Shown here: positions 1-8,228 of the stretch, piece by piece | Position numbering within the stretch: the first letter of the stretch is position 1 | Layout of the letters: the number at the start of each line of letters is the position of its first letter | Source: Roseisolibacter agri | GTDB lineage: Bacteria; Gemmatimonadota; Gemmatimonadetes; Gemmatimonadales; Gemmatimonadaceae | Assembly (NCBI RefSeq): GCF_030159095.1 | Contig: NZ_BRXS01000005.1 | Location: 558,001-622,000, forward strand | Direction: 5' to 3' | Length of the DNA: 64,000 nucleotides | Notes under the pieces: generated by a model | What the model was told of the DNA's origin: nothing | The model's database searches: none | Seen by the model: only the letters and a program-made list of their open reading frames with translations | Position numbers and translations under genes: made by a program

Positions 1-321
1 GGTGCCGTTGATCGAGACGATGCGGTCGCCCTCCTCGATCCCGGCCTTGGCGGCGGGGCCGCCGTCACTGACGTCGGCGATGCGCACGCCGCGGTCGTCG
101 CCCGAGCCGAGCATGATGCCGAGGACGGCGCGGTTGTCGTCGTTGGTCCACGAGCGGATGCGCGTGAAGCCGTCGCCGCGCTCGACGTAGACGTCGCCGC
201 CGCGCGCGGTGGAGGGGGCGGGCGTGCGGGTGCGCACCTGCGCGCCCAGGGTGGCGGGGTCGGCGGCGCCGGCGGCGGCGGAAAGCGCCAGCGCGGCGAG
301 GGAGACGTGGAGGGGTCGCAT
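1..321 (-). CDS. Secreted PDZ-domain protein, N-terminal part
   Basis: The gene runs off the left edge, so only its first 107 codons are visible. It starts at an ATG (complement of 319-321) followed by a hydrophobic signal peptide of about 20 residues (LAALALSAAAGAA). A Thr/Pro-rich spacer and the start of a PDZ domain follow (about residues 65-107; VLGIMLGSG, then VRIADVSDGGPAAKAGIEEG and DRIVSING). The DGGPAAKAGIEEGD stretch is the typical PDZ segment before the peptide-binding groove. PDZ domains bind protein C-termini and often sit in HtrA-type or carboxyl-terminal proteases, but no catalytic domain is visible before the window ends, so the enzymatic role is unknown. It lies 83 bp downstream of the phosphoesterase gene on the same strand and may be cotranscribed with it. 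Confidence 0.75.
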   Translation of the reverse strand, partial: MRPLHVSLAALALSAAAGAADPATLGAQVRTRTPAPSTARGGDVYVERGDGFTRIRSWTNDDNRAVLGIMLGSGDDRGVRIADVSDGGPAAKAGIEEGDRIVSINGT

Positions 322-404
322 CGGAAGGTCGCTCCGGAGTGGCGAGGGGTTCGCCGATGTGACACCGGGCGCGCGCGGCAGGGTTGCCGCCCGCCGCCCG
401 CCCC

Positions 405-1496
405 TCAGCCCCGGCTCGTCCCGCCGTTCCGCGCCTCGGCCACCGTCTCGTGCGCCTCCGCGAGGTCCGACGCCTTCGCTTCGGGCGCCTGCTGCTCGGC
501 CGCCGCCTCGGGCTCCAGGTCCAGGACCAGGTGCACCGGGAAGTGGTCGGACCCGACGTAGCCGAGGCGCGCGATGCGCACGAGCCGGAGGCGGTCGGAG
601 AAGAAGACGTGGTCCAGCGGCCAGCGCAGCCCCGGATAGCGCGCGTGGAAGGTGCTGTAGAAGCCGCGCCCCTTCCGCGGGTCGAGCAGGCGGCTCGTCT
701 TCTGGAAGAGGCGCGTGGTGCGCGACCACGCGACGTCGTTCAGGTCGCCGAGCACGATGACCGGGAGCCGCGCGTCGCGCACGCGCTTGCCCACCAGCAG
801 CAGCTCGGCGTCGCGCTCCAGCGACTCGTCGCTCTCGCCGGGCGCGGGCGGACGCGGGTGCACGCAGTTGAGCCAGAGCGGCTCGCCGCCGCGCAGCCGC
901 ACCGTCGCCTGCATCGACGGGATGTCCGGCTTCAGCAGGAACTCGATGCGCGCGTCCTCCAGCGGCAGCCGCGAGTAGAGCAGCATCCCGTACGTGTTCT
1001 CGAGCGCGCAGCGCAGCGCGTGTGGATGCGACCCGGCGAACGCCGCGTCGAGGCGCTCCTGCCACCAGTGGTCGGTCTCGACGAACAGCATGACATCGGG
1101 ATCGACCGCGCGCACGACGCCGATCAGCCGGTCGGACTCGCGGTTGGTCTGCAGGACGTTGGACTCGACGAGCGAGAGCGCGCGCGCCGGCTCGGGATGC
1201 CGCGCGTGCTGCACCTCGCGCGGCGCGAGGCGCGTGTAGCGCCAGATGGCCGCGCCCTGCACCACGAGCACGGCGCCGAGCGCCCCCTGCACGCCCTGGT
1301 CGGGGAGGAACTCGACGCCGCCGGTCATCGCCCACAGCCCCAGCGACGCGAGCGCCGCCACGAACAGCTGCACGCGCGGGAAGTCCCACACGCGCACCCA
1401 CCAGTACTTGGCCCGCACGAGCGAGAGGGCGGTGGCGCCGACCGCCACCGCCCCCAGCACCAGCGCGACGCCCACGAGCACGCCGTCGAGGCTCAT
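405..1496 (-). CDS. Endonuclease/exonuclease/phosphatase-family protein, membrane-anchored
   Basis: This 363-residue protein has hydrophobic N-terminal segments (about residues 5-27, 43-62 and 70-86) that should anchor it in the inner membrane. An EEP (DNase I-like) domain follows, about residues 105-335. Visible catalytic signatures are the early Asn motif (SNVLQTNRESD), an acidic metal ligand (VMLFVETD), the D-x-N motif (LGDLNDVAWS) and the terminal SDH motif (YVGSDHFPVHL). All expected metal and catalytic residues appear present, so it should be an active phosphoesterase. The substrate (nucleic acid, phosphoinositide-like lipid or other phosphodiester) cannot be told. The C-terminal 30 residues are Ala/Glu-rich and probably disordered. 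It begins 13 bp after the leuS stop codon and is likely cotranscribed with leuS. Confidence 0.85.
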   Translation of the reverse strand: MSLDGVLVGVALVLGAVAVGATALSLVRAKYWWVRVWDFPRVQLFVAALASLGLWAMTGGVEFLPDQGVQGALGAVLVVQGAAIWRYTRLAPREVQHARHPEPARALSLVESNVLQTNRESDRLIGVVRAVDPDVMLFVETDHWWQERLDAAFAGSHPHALRCALENTYGMLLYSRLPLEDARIEFLLKPDIPSMQATVRLRGGEPLWLNCVHPRPPAPGESDESLERDAELLLVGKRVRDARLPVIVLGDLNDVAWSRTTRLFQKTSRLLDPRKGRGFYSTFHARYPGLRWPLDHVFFSDRLRLVRIARLGYVGSDHFPVHLVLDLEPEAAAEQQAPEAKASDLAEAHETVAEARNGGTSRG

Positions 1497-1509
1497 CGCG
1501 TGCGCCCGC

Positions 1510-4020
1510 TCAGACGACCAGGTTGAGCAGGCGTCCGGGCACGAAGATGATCTTCCGCGGCTCGCCGGTGACGAACTTGGCGATCGATGGCTCGGCCATC
1601 GCCGCGGCGAGCGCGTCCTGCTGCGTCGCCTGCGGCGCGAGCTGCACCGTGCCGCGCGTCTTGCCGTTCACCTGCACGGCGAGCGTGATCGACTCCTCGG
1701 CCGCGAGCGCCGCGTCGAACGCCGGCCAGCCGGCGTCGAGCACGCTGCCCGTGTTGCCGCCGCGCTCCCACAGCTCCTCGGCCAGGTGCGGCGCGAAGCT
1801 GGCGACCAGCTGCACGAGCGGCATGACCTCGTCGCGGTGCGGCGTGCGCTCGCCCTTCCGCAGCACGTTGACGTACTCCATCATCGCCGCGATCGCCGTG
1901 TTGTACGACAGGCGCGGCACGTCGTCGCCGACCTTGCGGATGGTCTGGTGCAGCTTGCGCAGCACGGCGGCGTCGGGCGCGCCGTCGGTCGTCATGTCGC
2001 GCGCGCTGGCGTACAGCCGGTCGAGGAAGCGCCGCACGCCGCTGATGCCGGCGTCGCGGAAGTCGCCGCCCTCCTCGTAGGGGCCCAGGAACATCAGGTA
2101 GGTGCGGAAGCTGTCCGCGCCCCACTGGTCGATGTACTCGTCCGGGTTGATGACGTTGCCCTTGGACTTGGACATCTTCGCGCCCTCGCGGATGATCAGG
2201 CCGTGGGCGCGGAACTTCGTGAACGGCTCCTCGAAGTCGATGTGCCCCATGTCCTTCAGGACCATCGTGATGAAGCGCGAGTACAGCAGGTGCAGCACCG
2301 CGTGCTCGTTGCCGCCGATGTAGCTGTTCACCGGCAGCCACTTCTTCGTCAGCGCGGGATCGAACGGCACGTCGTCGCGGTCCGCGCTGGGATAGCGCAG
2401 GAAGTACCACGCGCTGTCCAGGAAGGTGTCGCTGACGTCGGTCTCGCGGCGCGACTGCGCGCCGCAGCGCGGGCACGGCGTGTGGTACCAGCTCGCGTCG
2501 CGCGCCAGCGGGCTGATGCCCGAGTCGTCGGGCTTGAAGTCCTCCAGGAACGGCAGCTCGACCGGCAGCTTGTCGACGGGCACCGGCACGGTGCCGCACG
2601 CGTCGCAGTACACGACCGGGATCGGCGGGCCCCAGTAGCGCTGGCGCGAGATGCACCAGTCGTGCAGCCGGTAGTTGGTGACCGCGCGCGCCTGCTCGCC
2701 CTCGGCCAGCCAGGCGACGATCGCCTCCTTGGCCTGCGGGACGCTCATGCCGTCGAACTGCGCACTGTTGACGATGCGGCCGCCCGCGTCGTGCGTGTGC
2801 GCGCCGCCCTCCACGGGCGTGTCGGCGTCCTCGCCCTCGGCCGCCACCACGCGCACGATGGGCAGCGCGAACTTGGTCGCGAACTCGAAGTCGCGCTCGT
2901 CGTGCGCGGGCACGGCCATGATCGCGCCGGTGCCGTACTCCATCAGCACGTAGTCGGCGATCCAGACGGGGATCAGCTCGCCCGTGGCGGGATTGCGCGC
3001 GTACGAGCCGGTGAAGACGCCGGTCTTCTCCTTGTCGACCTTGCGCGTGACGACGTCCTGCCGCGCGGTCGCGGCGCGGTACGCGTCGACGTCGCGCTGC
3101 TGCGCGGGGGTCGTCAGCGCGTCCACCAGCGGATGCTCGGGCGCCAGCACCAGGTACGTCGCGCCGAAGATCGTGTCCACGCGCGTGGTGAACACGGTGA
3201 TCGGCGTGCCGGCCATGACGATCGGATCGCCGGCGACGGCGGCGTCGTCCTCGGGCGACAGGTCGCCAGAGCTGGGCACCAGGAAGTCGATCTGCGCGCC
3301 CTGCGAGCGGCCGATCCAGTTCCGCTGCGCGGTCTTGGTGGTGTCCGACCAGTCGAGCCAGTCCAGGTTCTGCAGCAGACGCTCGGCGTACTCGCTGATG
3401 CGGAAGAACCACTGCTCCAGGAAGCGCTGCTCGACGGGCGTGCCGCAGCGCTCGCACAGCCCGTTCTCGACCTGCTCGTTGGCGAGCACGGTCTTGTCGG
3501 TCGGGCACCAGTTGACGGCCGCCTTCTTCTTGTACGCCAGGCCGCGCTCCAGCAGCTGCAGGAAGACCCACTGCGTCCACCGGTAGTAGTCGGGCTGACT
3601 GGTGTCGACCGCGTAGCGCCAGTCGACCATCAGCGCGGCGCGGTCCAGCTGGCGGCGGAAGTTGCCGACGTTGCGCGGCGTCATCGTCATCGGGTGCACG
3701 CCCATCTTCAGGGCGTAGTTCTCCGAGTGGATGCCGAACGCGTCGAAGCCCAGCGGCTGGAACACGGTGTGCCCCATCTGCCGGTGGAAGCGGCCCTGGA
3801 TGTCGGTGCCGGTGAACGCGAACAGGTTCCCCACGTGCAGCCCCTCGGCCGACGGGTAGGGGAACATCATGAGCTGGTAGAACGGGCGCGCGCCGCCGGC
3901 CAGGTCGACGGCGTGCGTGCCGCGCTCCTGCCAGCGCTGCTGCCACTTCTGCTCGACCGACGTCGGGTCGTAGGCGTCCTTGGGCTCCTGACCCGCGGAC
4001 GTGGGCGAGGGATTGCTCAT
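1510..4020 (-). CDS. leuS: Leucine-tRNA ligase (LeuRS)
   Basis: Leucyl-tRNA synthetase charges tRNA-Leu with leucine in the cytoplasm. The 836-residue length is normal for bacterial LeuRS. The class I HIGH motif appears as HVGN (residues 62-65, after PYPSAEG) and the KMSKS motif is intact at residues 615-619 (GAKMSKSKGN). Two zinc-ribbon-like cysteine clusters are visible (NWCPTDK...CERCG and VYCDACG...CPRCG). A CP1 editing domain lies between them (TPITVFTTRVDTIFGA; the T-rich and YGTGAIMAVPAHDERD motifs are present). The C-terminal anticodon-binding domain ends in PGRLLNLVV. The ATG at 4020 leaves a short polar leader (SNPSPTSAGQEP) before the conserved YDPTSVEQKWQ start. The 489 bp upstream hold two inverted repeat elements (4114-4214 and 4373-4477), so the promoter probably lies between 4021 and 4113 or beyond them. 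Confidence 0.98.
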   Translation of the reverse strand: MSNPSPTSAGQEPKDAYDPTSVEQKWQQRWQERGTHAVDLAGGARPFYQLMMFPYPSAEGLHVGNLFAFTGTDIQGRFHRQMGHTVFQPLGFDAFGIHSENYALKMGVHPMTMTPRNVGNFRRQLDRAALMVDWRYAVDTSQPDYYRWTQWVFLQLLERGLAYKKKAAVNWCPTDKTVLANEQVENGLCERCGTPVEQRFLEQWFFRISEYAERLLQNLDWLDWSDTTKTAQRNWIGRSQGAQIDFLVPSSGDLSPEDDAAVAGDPIVMAGTPITVFTTRVDTIFGATYLVLAPEHPLVDALTTPAQQRDVDAYRAATARQDVVTRKVDKEKTGVFTGSYARNPATGELIPVWIADYVLMEYGTGAIMAVPAHDERDFEFATKFALPIVRVVAAEGEDADTPVEGGAHTHDAGGRIVNSAQFDGMSVPQAKEAIVAWLAEGEQARAVTNYRLHDWCISRQRYWGPPIPVVYCDACGTVPVPVDKLPVELPFLEDFKPDDSGISPLARDASWYHTPCPRCGAQSRRETDVSDTFLDSAWYFLRYPSADRDDVPFDPALTKKWLPVNSYIGGNEHAVLHLLYSRFITMVLKDMGHIDFEEPFTKFRAHGLIIREGAKMSKSKGNVINPDEYIDQWGADSFRTYLMFLGPYEEGGDFRDAGISGVRRFLDRLYASARDMTTDGAPDAAVLRKLHQTIRKVGDDVPRLSYNTAIAAMMEYVNVLRKGERTPHRDEVMPLVQLVASFAPHLAEELWERGGNTGSVLDAGWPAFDAALAAEESITLAVQVNGKTRGTVQLAPQATQQDALAAAMAEPSIAKFVTGEPRKIIFVPGRLLNLVV

Positions 4021-4113
4021 GCGGGGCGATTCGGGCGAGGGGTTGAACCTCGCAATCTAGCGGCGCCCGGGGCGCTGGGTGGGCTGCACGCCGGGCTCCG
4101 CTCGTGGGCGCGA

Positions 4114-4214
4114 GGGCGGTGGGGGCTCGGCCGGCTCGGAGATTTCGCGGGCGGAGCCGCGGCGCGTCTCCGCACCACGAAATCTCAGGTCGCTCGGCCG
4201 ATCCCCCACCGCCC
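4114..4214 (-). repeat. Family 1 structured palindromic element A
   Basis: Intergenic palindrome of about 101 bp, read on the minus strand. The outer arm GGGCGGTGGGGG pairs with CCCCCACCGCCC. Inside it are, in order, the motif GCCGAGCGACCTGA, an inner arm GATTTCG, the apex GGAGAC...GGCTCC, the complementary CGAAATC, and the second motif TCCGAGCCGGC. Copies B, C and D keep the two motifs and the apex but use other stem sequences. It forms a head-to-head inverted pair with B, 158 bp away, in the gap between leuS and the YVTN gene. It could act as a structured RNA, a protein-binding BIME/REP-like unit or a terminator. Confidence 0.8.
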
Positions 4215-4372
4215 CCGCACCCCCATCCCTTCTCGGCCCGCGTCGCTTTCACGGCATCGATCTTCGGGCGCCGGCTGAGCTGAGGCGCAGCTCGCGCCGG
4301 GCCCCGCCTGGCCGCCGCTCGCGAGGGGAGACGCGCGCCTGGTGGCGTGCCCGGCGCCGACGCTCGGGGGGA

Positions 4373-4477
4373 GGGGCGGTGTGGGCGCCGGCCGAGCGAC
4401 CTGAGATTTCGCGGTGCAGAGACGCGCCGCGGCTCCGCCCGCGAAATCTCCGAGCCGGCCGGCGCCCACGCCGCCCC
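4373..4477 (+). repeat. Family 1 structured palindromic element B
   Basis: Second copy, in inverted orientation to A. The outer arm GGGGCGGTGTGGGCGCC pairs with GGCGCCCACGCCGCCCC (one G:T-type position). The motif GCCGAGCGACCTGA is followed by the inner arm GATTTCGCGG, the apex AGAGAC...GGCTCC, the complementary CCGCGAAATC and the motif TCCGAGCCGGC. The 4215-4372 spacer between A and B contains several shorter GC-rich dyads but no gene that I can support. B lies 32 bp beyond the stop codon of the YVTN propeller gene, so it could also serve in that gene's 3' end. Confidence 0.8.
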
Positions 4478-4509
4478 GAGCCACGTGCGGAGCTCAGCCC
4501 CGGCTCACC

Positions 4510-5682
4510 TCACCTAACGGCAGGCTGCGTCCACACGTCGATGCCGCCGGCCTGCGGGCCCACGTCCACCCGCGCCACGGCCTGGCGCGCGCGCAGGTCG
4601 ATGATCTCCACCGTGCCGGGTTGGGCGCCGATCCCCTCCACCGTCACGAACGCGTACCGGTCGTCCGGCGACAGCGCCACGCCGCTCGGCACGCGACGCG
4701 CGGTCGGGATGCGCGCCAGCTCGCGGCCGCTCGCGACGTCGATGAGCGACACGCTCTGCCCGCGCTTGTTGGTGCCCACCAGCAGCGTCCCGTCGCGCGT
4801 CACGGCGAGGTTGTACGTCCCCTCGCCGGTCGGGATGCGGCGCGTCATGGTCCACGACGCGACGTCGATCTCGACCAGATCGTTCGACTTGTTGCACGCC
4901 ACCCAGACGCGCTTGCCGTCGGGTGAGGGCTGCGCCCAGGTGGGGGAGCAGGCGACCGGCGCGGGCGCGCCCGCGTGGTCGGTGTGGCTCGTCATGTCGT
5001 GGCCGCTCGCGACGCCGCCCGCGGCCGTGCGCCGCGGCGGCGCGCCCGTCATCCCGCGCTCCGCGCCCTTCGCCAGCGAGAACCAGCGCGCGACCTTCAG
5101 GTTGCGGGCGTCGATCTCGACCAGCGCGTCGTCCATCATGCACGCCGAGTAGTGGCGCGTGCCGTCGGGCGACAGCCGCGAGCCGTGGGGCATCGTGCAC
5201 GTCGGGATGCGCGCCACCTCCGCCATGTCGGGCGCGTAGACCACCGACACCGACGACGGCACCATGTCGCCGTGCAGGTTGAAGTTCACGACGTAGACCC
5301 AGTTGCCGTCCGGGCTCACCTGCAGCGTGGCCGGGAAGGCGCCGAGGGTCACGCGGCCGGCGAGCGAGTCGCCGGCCGTCGTGTACTTGAGCAGCGCGCC
5401 ATTGGGCGTGCCGTGCGCGGTCGAGACGAAGTAGTGCCGCCCGTCGGGCGCGACGCCCACGCCGTGCGGGCCGAGGAGCTCGGTCGGGTTGGTGCCGACG
5501 CGGAACTGCCGCTCGACCGTCGCGCCCGCGGGGCCGAACCGCACCAGCTGGATGCGGTCGTCCCCTTCGGAGCCGACGAACACGCGGTAGTCGCGCGTGG
5601 GCGGCGCGGCCTGCGCCGGCTGCTGCGCGCGCAGCGGGGTGGCCGCGAGGAGCAGCGCGGCCGCCGTCGCGAGGCGCGTCAT
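4510..5682 (-). CDS. Secreted YVTN-type beta-propeller protein
   Basis: This 390-residue protein starts with a signal peptide (LATAAALLLAATPLRAQQ). The rest is a repeating beta-propeller of the YVTN/Lgl type. The blades are marked by recurrent phrases such as VSPDGNWVYVVNF, LSPDGTRHYSACM, PSPDGKRVWVACN, VTRDGTLLVGTNK and LSPDDRYAFVTVE, spaced about 45-60 residues apart. Such propellers usually bind partners or cofactors outside the cytoplasm, and some relatives carry quinohemoprotein-like activities, but no catalytic motif is evident here. A loop around residue 240 is rich in His and Asp (GHDMTSHTDHAG) and might bind metal. The ATG overlaps the stop of the upstream LVIVD gene (ATGA at 5679-5682), so translation is probably coupled and the two propellers may work as a pair. 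Confidence 0.9.
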   Translation of the reverse strand: MTRLATAAALLLAATPLRAQQPAQAAPPTRDYRVFVGSEGDDRIQLVRFGPAGATVERQFRVGTNPTELLGPHGVGVAPDGRHYFVSTAHGTPNGALLKYTTAGDSLAGRVTLGAFPATLQVSPDGNWVYVVNFNLHGDMVPSSVSVVYAPDMAEVARIPTCTMPHGSRLSPDGTRHYSACMMDDALVEIDARNLKVARWFSLAKGAERGMTGAPPRRTAAGGVASGHDMTSHTDHAGAPAPVACSPTWAQPSPDGKRVWVACNKSNDLVEIDVASWTMTRRIPTGEGTYNLAVTRDGTLLVGTNKRGQSVSLIDVASGRELARIPTARRVPSGVALSPDDRYAFVTVEGIGAQPGTVEIIDLRARQAVARVDVGPQAGGIDVWTQPAVR

Positions 5683-7751
5683 GGCACCACCGGGGGCTTC
5701 GGCACGACGCGCATCACCCAGAGCCCGTTGTTGAAGTCGTTCACGTACGCCAGCCCGTCCTTCGGGTTCACCACCACGCCCCACGTGAAGGCCGCGTTCT
5801 TCACGTTGCCCTCCATGTCGGCGGTGTTGAACGACGCGATCTCGCGCCCCTGCGCGCGCAGGTCGCCGCGCAGCTCGCCGCCGATGTCGAACACGTGGAA
5901 GCCGGCGTCGTAGGCGCCGATGTAGAGCGTGTCGCCCGTCGCCCAGACGTTGTGCACGCCGCCCTGCTCGGGCGTGTACCACGCGACCGACTTCGGATGC
6001 TCGATGTCGCTGACGTCGATCACCTGCAGCGTGCCGTACATGCGCGACGCCGACGCGTCCTTCGCGCCCTTGACGTTGCCGTTGCGATAGACCTCGTCGC
6101 CGATGAACACGTACTTGCCGCCGCGCTGCCGCCACGCGGTGTGCGTGCCGCGCGTGAAGCCCGGCGCCGACGCCTGCTCCACCTCGCGATACAGGGAGTC
6201 GAGGTCGTACTTGAACTGCGTCACGAGCACCGGCTTGGCCGGCGTGCCGCCCTTGATCCCGTTGCCGATGTCGAGGATCACCAGCCCGTCGTTCCAGTAG
6301 CTGGCGTACAGCAGCCCGTCGTGGATGTCGATGTCGTGCACGTAGCGCGCGGCGTCGGGGCGCGCGGTGCGGAACTCCGTCACGCGGCGCGGCTTGGCCG
6401 GGTCGTCGATGTTCACGACGTCCACCGCGCCGGTGCCGTCGTTCGTCAGGAAGACGTGCTTCCCGTGCGTCGGGTGCTCGTACAGGTAGACCGAGTGCAC
6501 GCCGCCCGTGACGCCGTCGGTGAAGTCGGCGATCTGCTTGGGGTGCAGCGGGTCGCGCGTGTCGGCGATGACGATGCCGTTCTTGCGGTCGGCCGCGCCC
6601 TCGCGCGTGAACACCATCACGTTGCCGTCGGCCGTCGTGACCATGTCGTTCACGAGGCGCGTGTTGGCCATGATCGAGTCGACCACCACCGGCCCGGCGG
6701 GGTTCGAGATGTCGATCGCGTACACGCGGTCGCCGCCGCCGTGCGTGCCCAGGTAGGCGACCTTCCCGTTCGGGTGGATCCACACCTCCGACGTCGGGAA
6801 CGCGGTCCGCGGCAGGCGCCCCACCACCTCGACCGGGCGGCGGACGTTGCGCTCCTCGACCTTCACCAGCGTCGTCGCGCTCGCGCCGGGGCCGTAGCTG
6901 GCGGTCACCAGGTACTCGCCCGGGCGGTAGCCGACGAACGCGCCCGTCGCGTCGATCTGCCCGTCGCCGGGGGAGAACGACCACGTCGGCGTCACGCCCG
7001 ACAGCGCGCGCCCGTCGCGGCCGCGCACCTCGGCGCTCAGGCGCACCACGTCGCCCTGCCGCACCGACGTCGGCACCGGGGCGATGACGGCGCGCGCGCC
7101 CGCGGCGGCCAGCACGCGCACCGGCACCGTCGCGCGCGCGGCGCCGGCGGTCGCGGTGAGCGTCGCGCTCCCCGGCGCGACCGCGGTCAGCAGCCCGTTC
7201 GCATCGACGCGCGCCACGGCGGGCGCGCTGCTCGTCCACCGCACCGGCTCCAGCGCGCGGTCGTTGGCCTTCGAGAAGGGGATCGCGTCCATCCGCAGCA
7301 CCTGCCCCGCGAGCAGCGCCGACACCGGCGTGCGCACGTCCACGCGCGCGGCGGCGGCGGGGACGATCTGCAGGTCGACGTTGCGGATGAACGGGCGCGT
7401 CCCCGGCACGAGCGCGACGACGCTCAGCGGCATCTTGCCGACCGAGCTCGCGACGACCATCCCGGTGGTGTCGATCGCGCCCTCGCCCTGGCCGCCGCGC
7501 ATCGTGTAGCGGATGATGGCCCCGGGGATCGGCCGGCCGGCCGCGTCGAGCGCGCGCACCACGAGGCGCGCCGAGTCGCCGGCGGTGAAGCGCCCGCCGG
7601 CGGGCGAGACGTCGAGGCGCGCGATGGGCGACGCCGGCAGCAGCGAGGAGGGCGCCGGCTCGGCCGGCGTCTGGGCGCCGACCGCCGTGGCGACGAGCGT
7701 GGCCGCGGCGAGGAGCGCGGCATGACCGCGCAGGGAGAGGGCGGTGGGCAT
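5679..7751 (-). CDS. Secreted Ig-like (BIG2) plus LVIVD-repeat propeller protein
   Basis: This 690-residue exported protein has a signal peptide (AALLAAATLVATAVGAQ). Residues about 40-350 form a string of Ig-like domains of the BIG2/invasin type. A clear one reads RWTSSAPAVARVDANGLLTA then PGSATLTATAG, and another ends WSFSPGDGQIDATGAFVG then PGEYLVTASYG. Residues about 370-690 carry LVIVD repeats (VYAIDISNPAGPVVVDS, VDVVNIDDPAKPRRV, GLVILDIGNG, LQVIDVSDIEHPKSVAWY), which fold as a propeller-like domain seen in surface proteins. I chose the ATG at 7751 because it places a signal peptide at the N-terminus and follows the previous stop by 5 bp; the frame stays open far upstream. It overlaps the downstream YVTN gene by 4 bp. 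An extracellular binding or scaffold role is likely; the ligand is unknown. Confidence 0.88.
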   Translation of the reverse strand: MPTALSLRGHAALLAAATLVATAVGAQTPAEPAPSSLLPASPIARLDVSPAGGRFTAGDSARLVVRALDAAGRPIPGAIIRYTMRGGQGEGAIDTTGMVVASSVGKMPLSVVALVPGTRPFIRNVDLQIVPAAAARVDVRTPVSALLAGQVLRMDAIPFSKANDRALEPVRWTSSAPAVARVDANGLLTAVAPGSATLTATAGAARATVPVRVLAAAGARAVIAPVPTSVRQGDVVRLSAEVRGRDGRALSGVTPTWSFSPGDGQIDATGAFVGYRPGEYLVTASYGPGASATTLVKVEERNVRRPVEVVGRLPRTAFPTSEVWIHPNGKVAYLGTHGGGDRVYAIDISNPAGPVVVDSIMANTRLVNDMVTTADGNVMVFTREGAADRKNGIVIADTRDPLHPKQIADFTDGVTGGVHSVYLYEHPTHGKHVFLTNDGTGAVDVVNIDDPAKPRRVTEFRTARPDAARYVHDIDIHDGLLYASYWNDGLVILDIGNGIKGGTPAKPVLVTQFKYDLDSLYREVEQASAPGFTRGTHTAWRQRGGKYVFIGDEVYRNGNVKGAKDASASRMYGTLQVIDVSDIEHPKSVAWYTPEQGGVHNVWATGDTLYIGAYDAGFHVFDIGGELRGDLRAQGREIASFNTADMEGNVKNAAFTWGVVVNPKDGLAYVNDFNNGLWVMRVVPKPPVVP

Positions 7752-7756
7752 CAGGC

Positions 7757-8143
7757 TCACTTGGGGGTGCGGGTGCCGAGCAGCGTGAAGGTGCCGTCCG
7801 GATACTCGGCGGCGCCGCGCACGGTGTTGTCGGGGCGGAGGCGGAGCAGGACGGTCGCGAAGGCGTTCGTCTCCGCCCACTGGATGACCAGCGACGCGTC
7901 GCCGTCGCGCGGCACCACCGAGATCAGCGGGCGCACGCGGCCGGAGGAGCCGATGAAGGTGCCGCCCCAGCGTCCGCCGCTGTCGGCGACGACGATGGTG
8001 AACGGGACGGTGTCGCGGCCGACCACGAGCTTCATGGCGTAGCGGCCGGACGGGTCGAACGCGGCGGGGCGGGCGGGGCCCTGGGCGGCGAGCGGCGCCG
8101 CGCCCAGCAGCAGCGCGGCGGTGAGCAGGGAGACGGGGCGCAT
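7757..8143 (-). CDS. Small secreted protein of unknown function
   Basis: This 128-residue protein begins with a clear signal peptide (LLTAALLLGAAPLAAQ) and has no further membrane segment. The mature part reads like a compact beta-rich domain (AFDPSGRYAMKLVVGRD, then FTIVVADSGGRWGGTFIGSS, then LRLRPDNTVRGAAEYPDGTF), reminiscent of small lipocalin-like or modifier domains reporting on a ligand. I do not recognise a named family. It is the first gene of a minus-strand unit, with 5 bp to the LVIVD gene, which is then coupled to the YVTN gene. All three encode exported beta-rich proteins and probably act together outside the cytoplasm. Confidence 0.75.
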   Translation of the reverse strand: MRPVSLLTAALLLGAAPLAAQGPARPAAFDPSGRYAMKLVVGRDTVPFTIVVADSGGRWGGTFIGSSGRVRPLISVVPRDGDASLVIQWAETNAFATVLLRLRPDNTVRGAAEYPDGTFTLLGTRTPK

Positions 8144-8228
8144 GACGACGGGGGCTGGGGGAGTACGGCGCGCCCAAGTTGGGAGCCCCGGTCAGAGCTG
8201 TCCAGCCGGCTCAGCCGGCCATACCGGC

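Noticed and set aside
1246-4278. Long open plus-strand frame opposite leuS
   Set aside because: It mirrors leuS on the other strand, is Arg/Ala/Val/His-rich without domains, and arises because very GC-rich coding DNA lacks stops in several frames.
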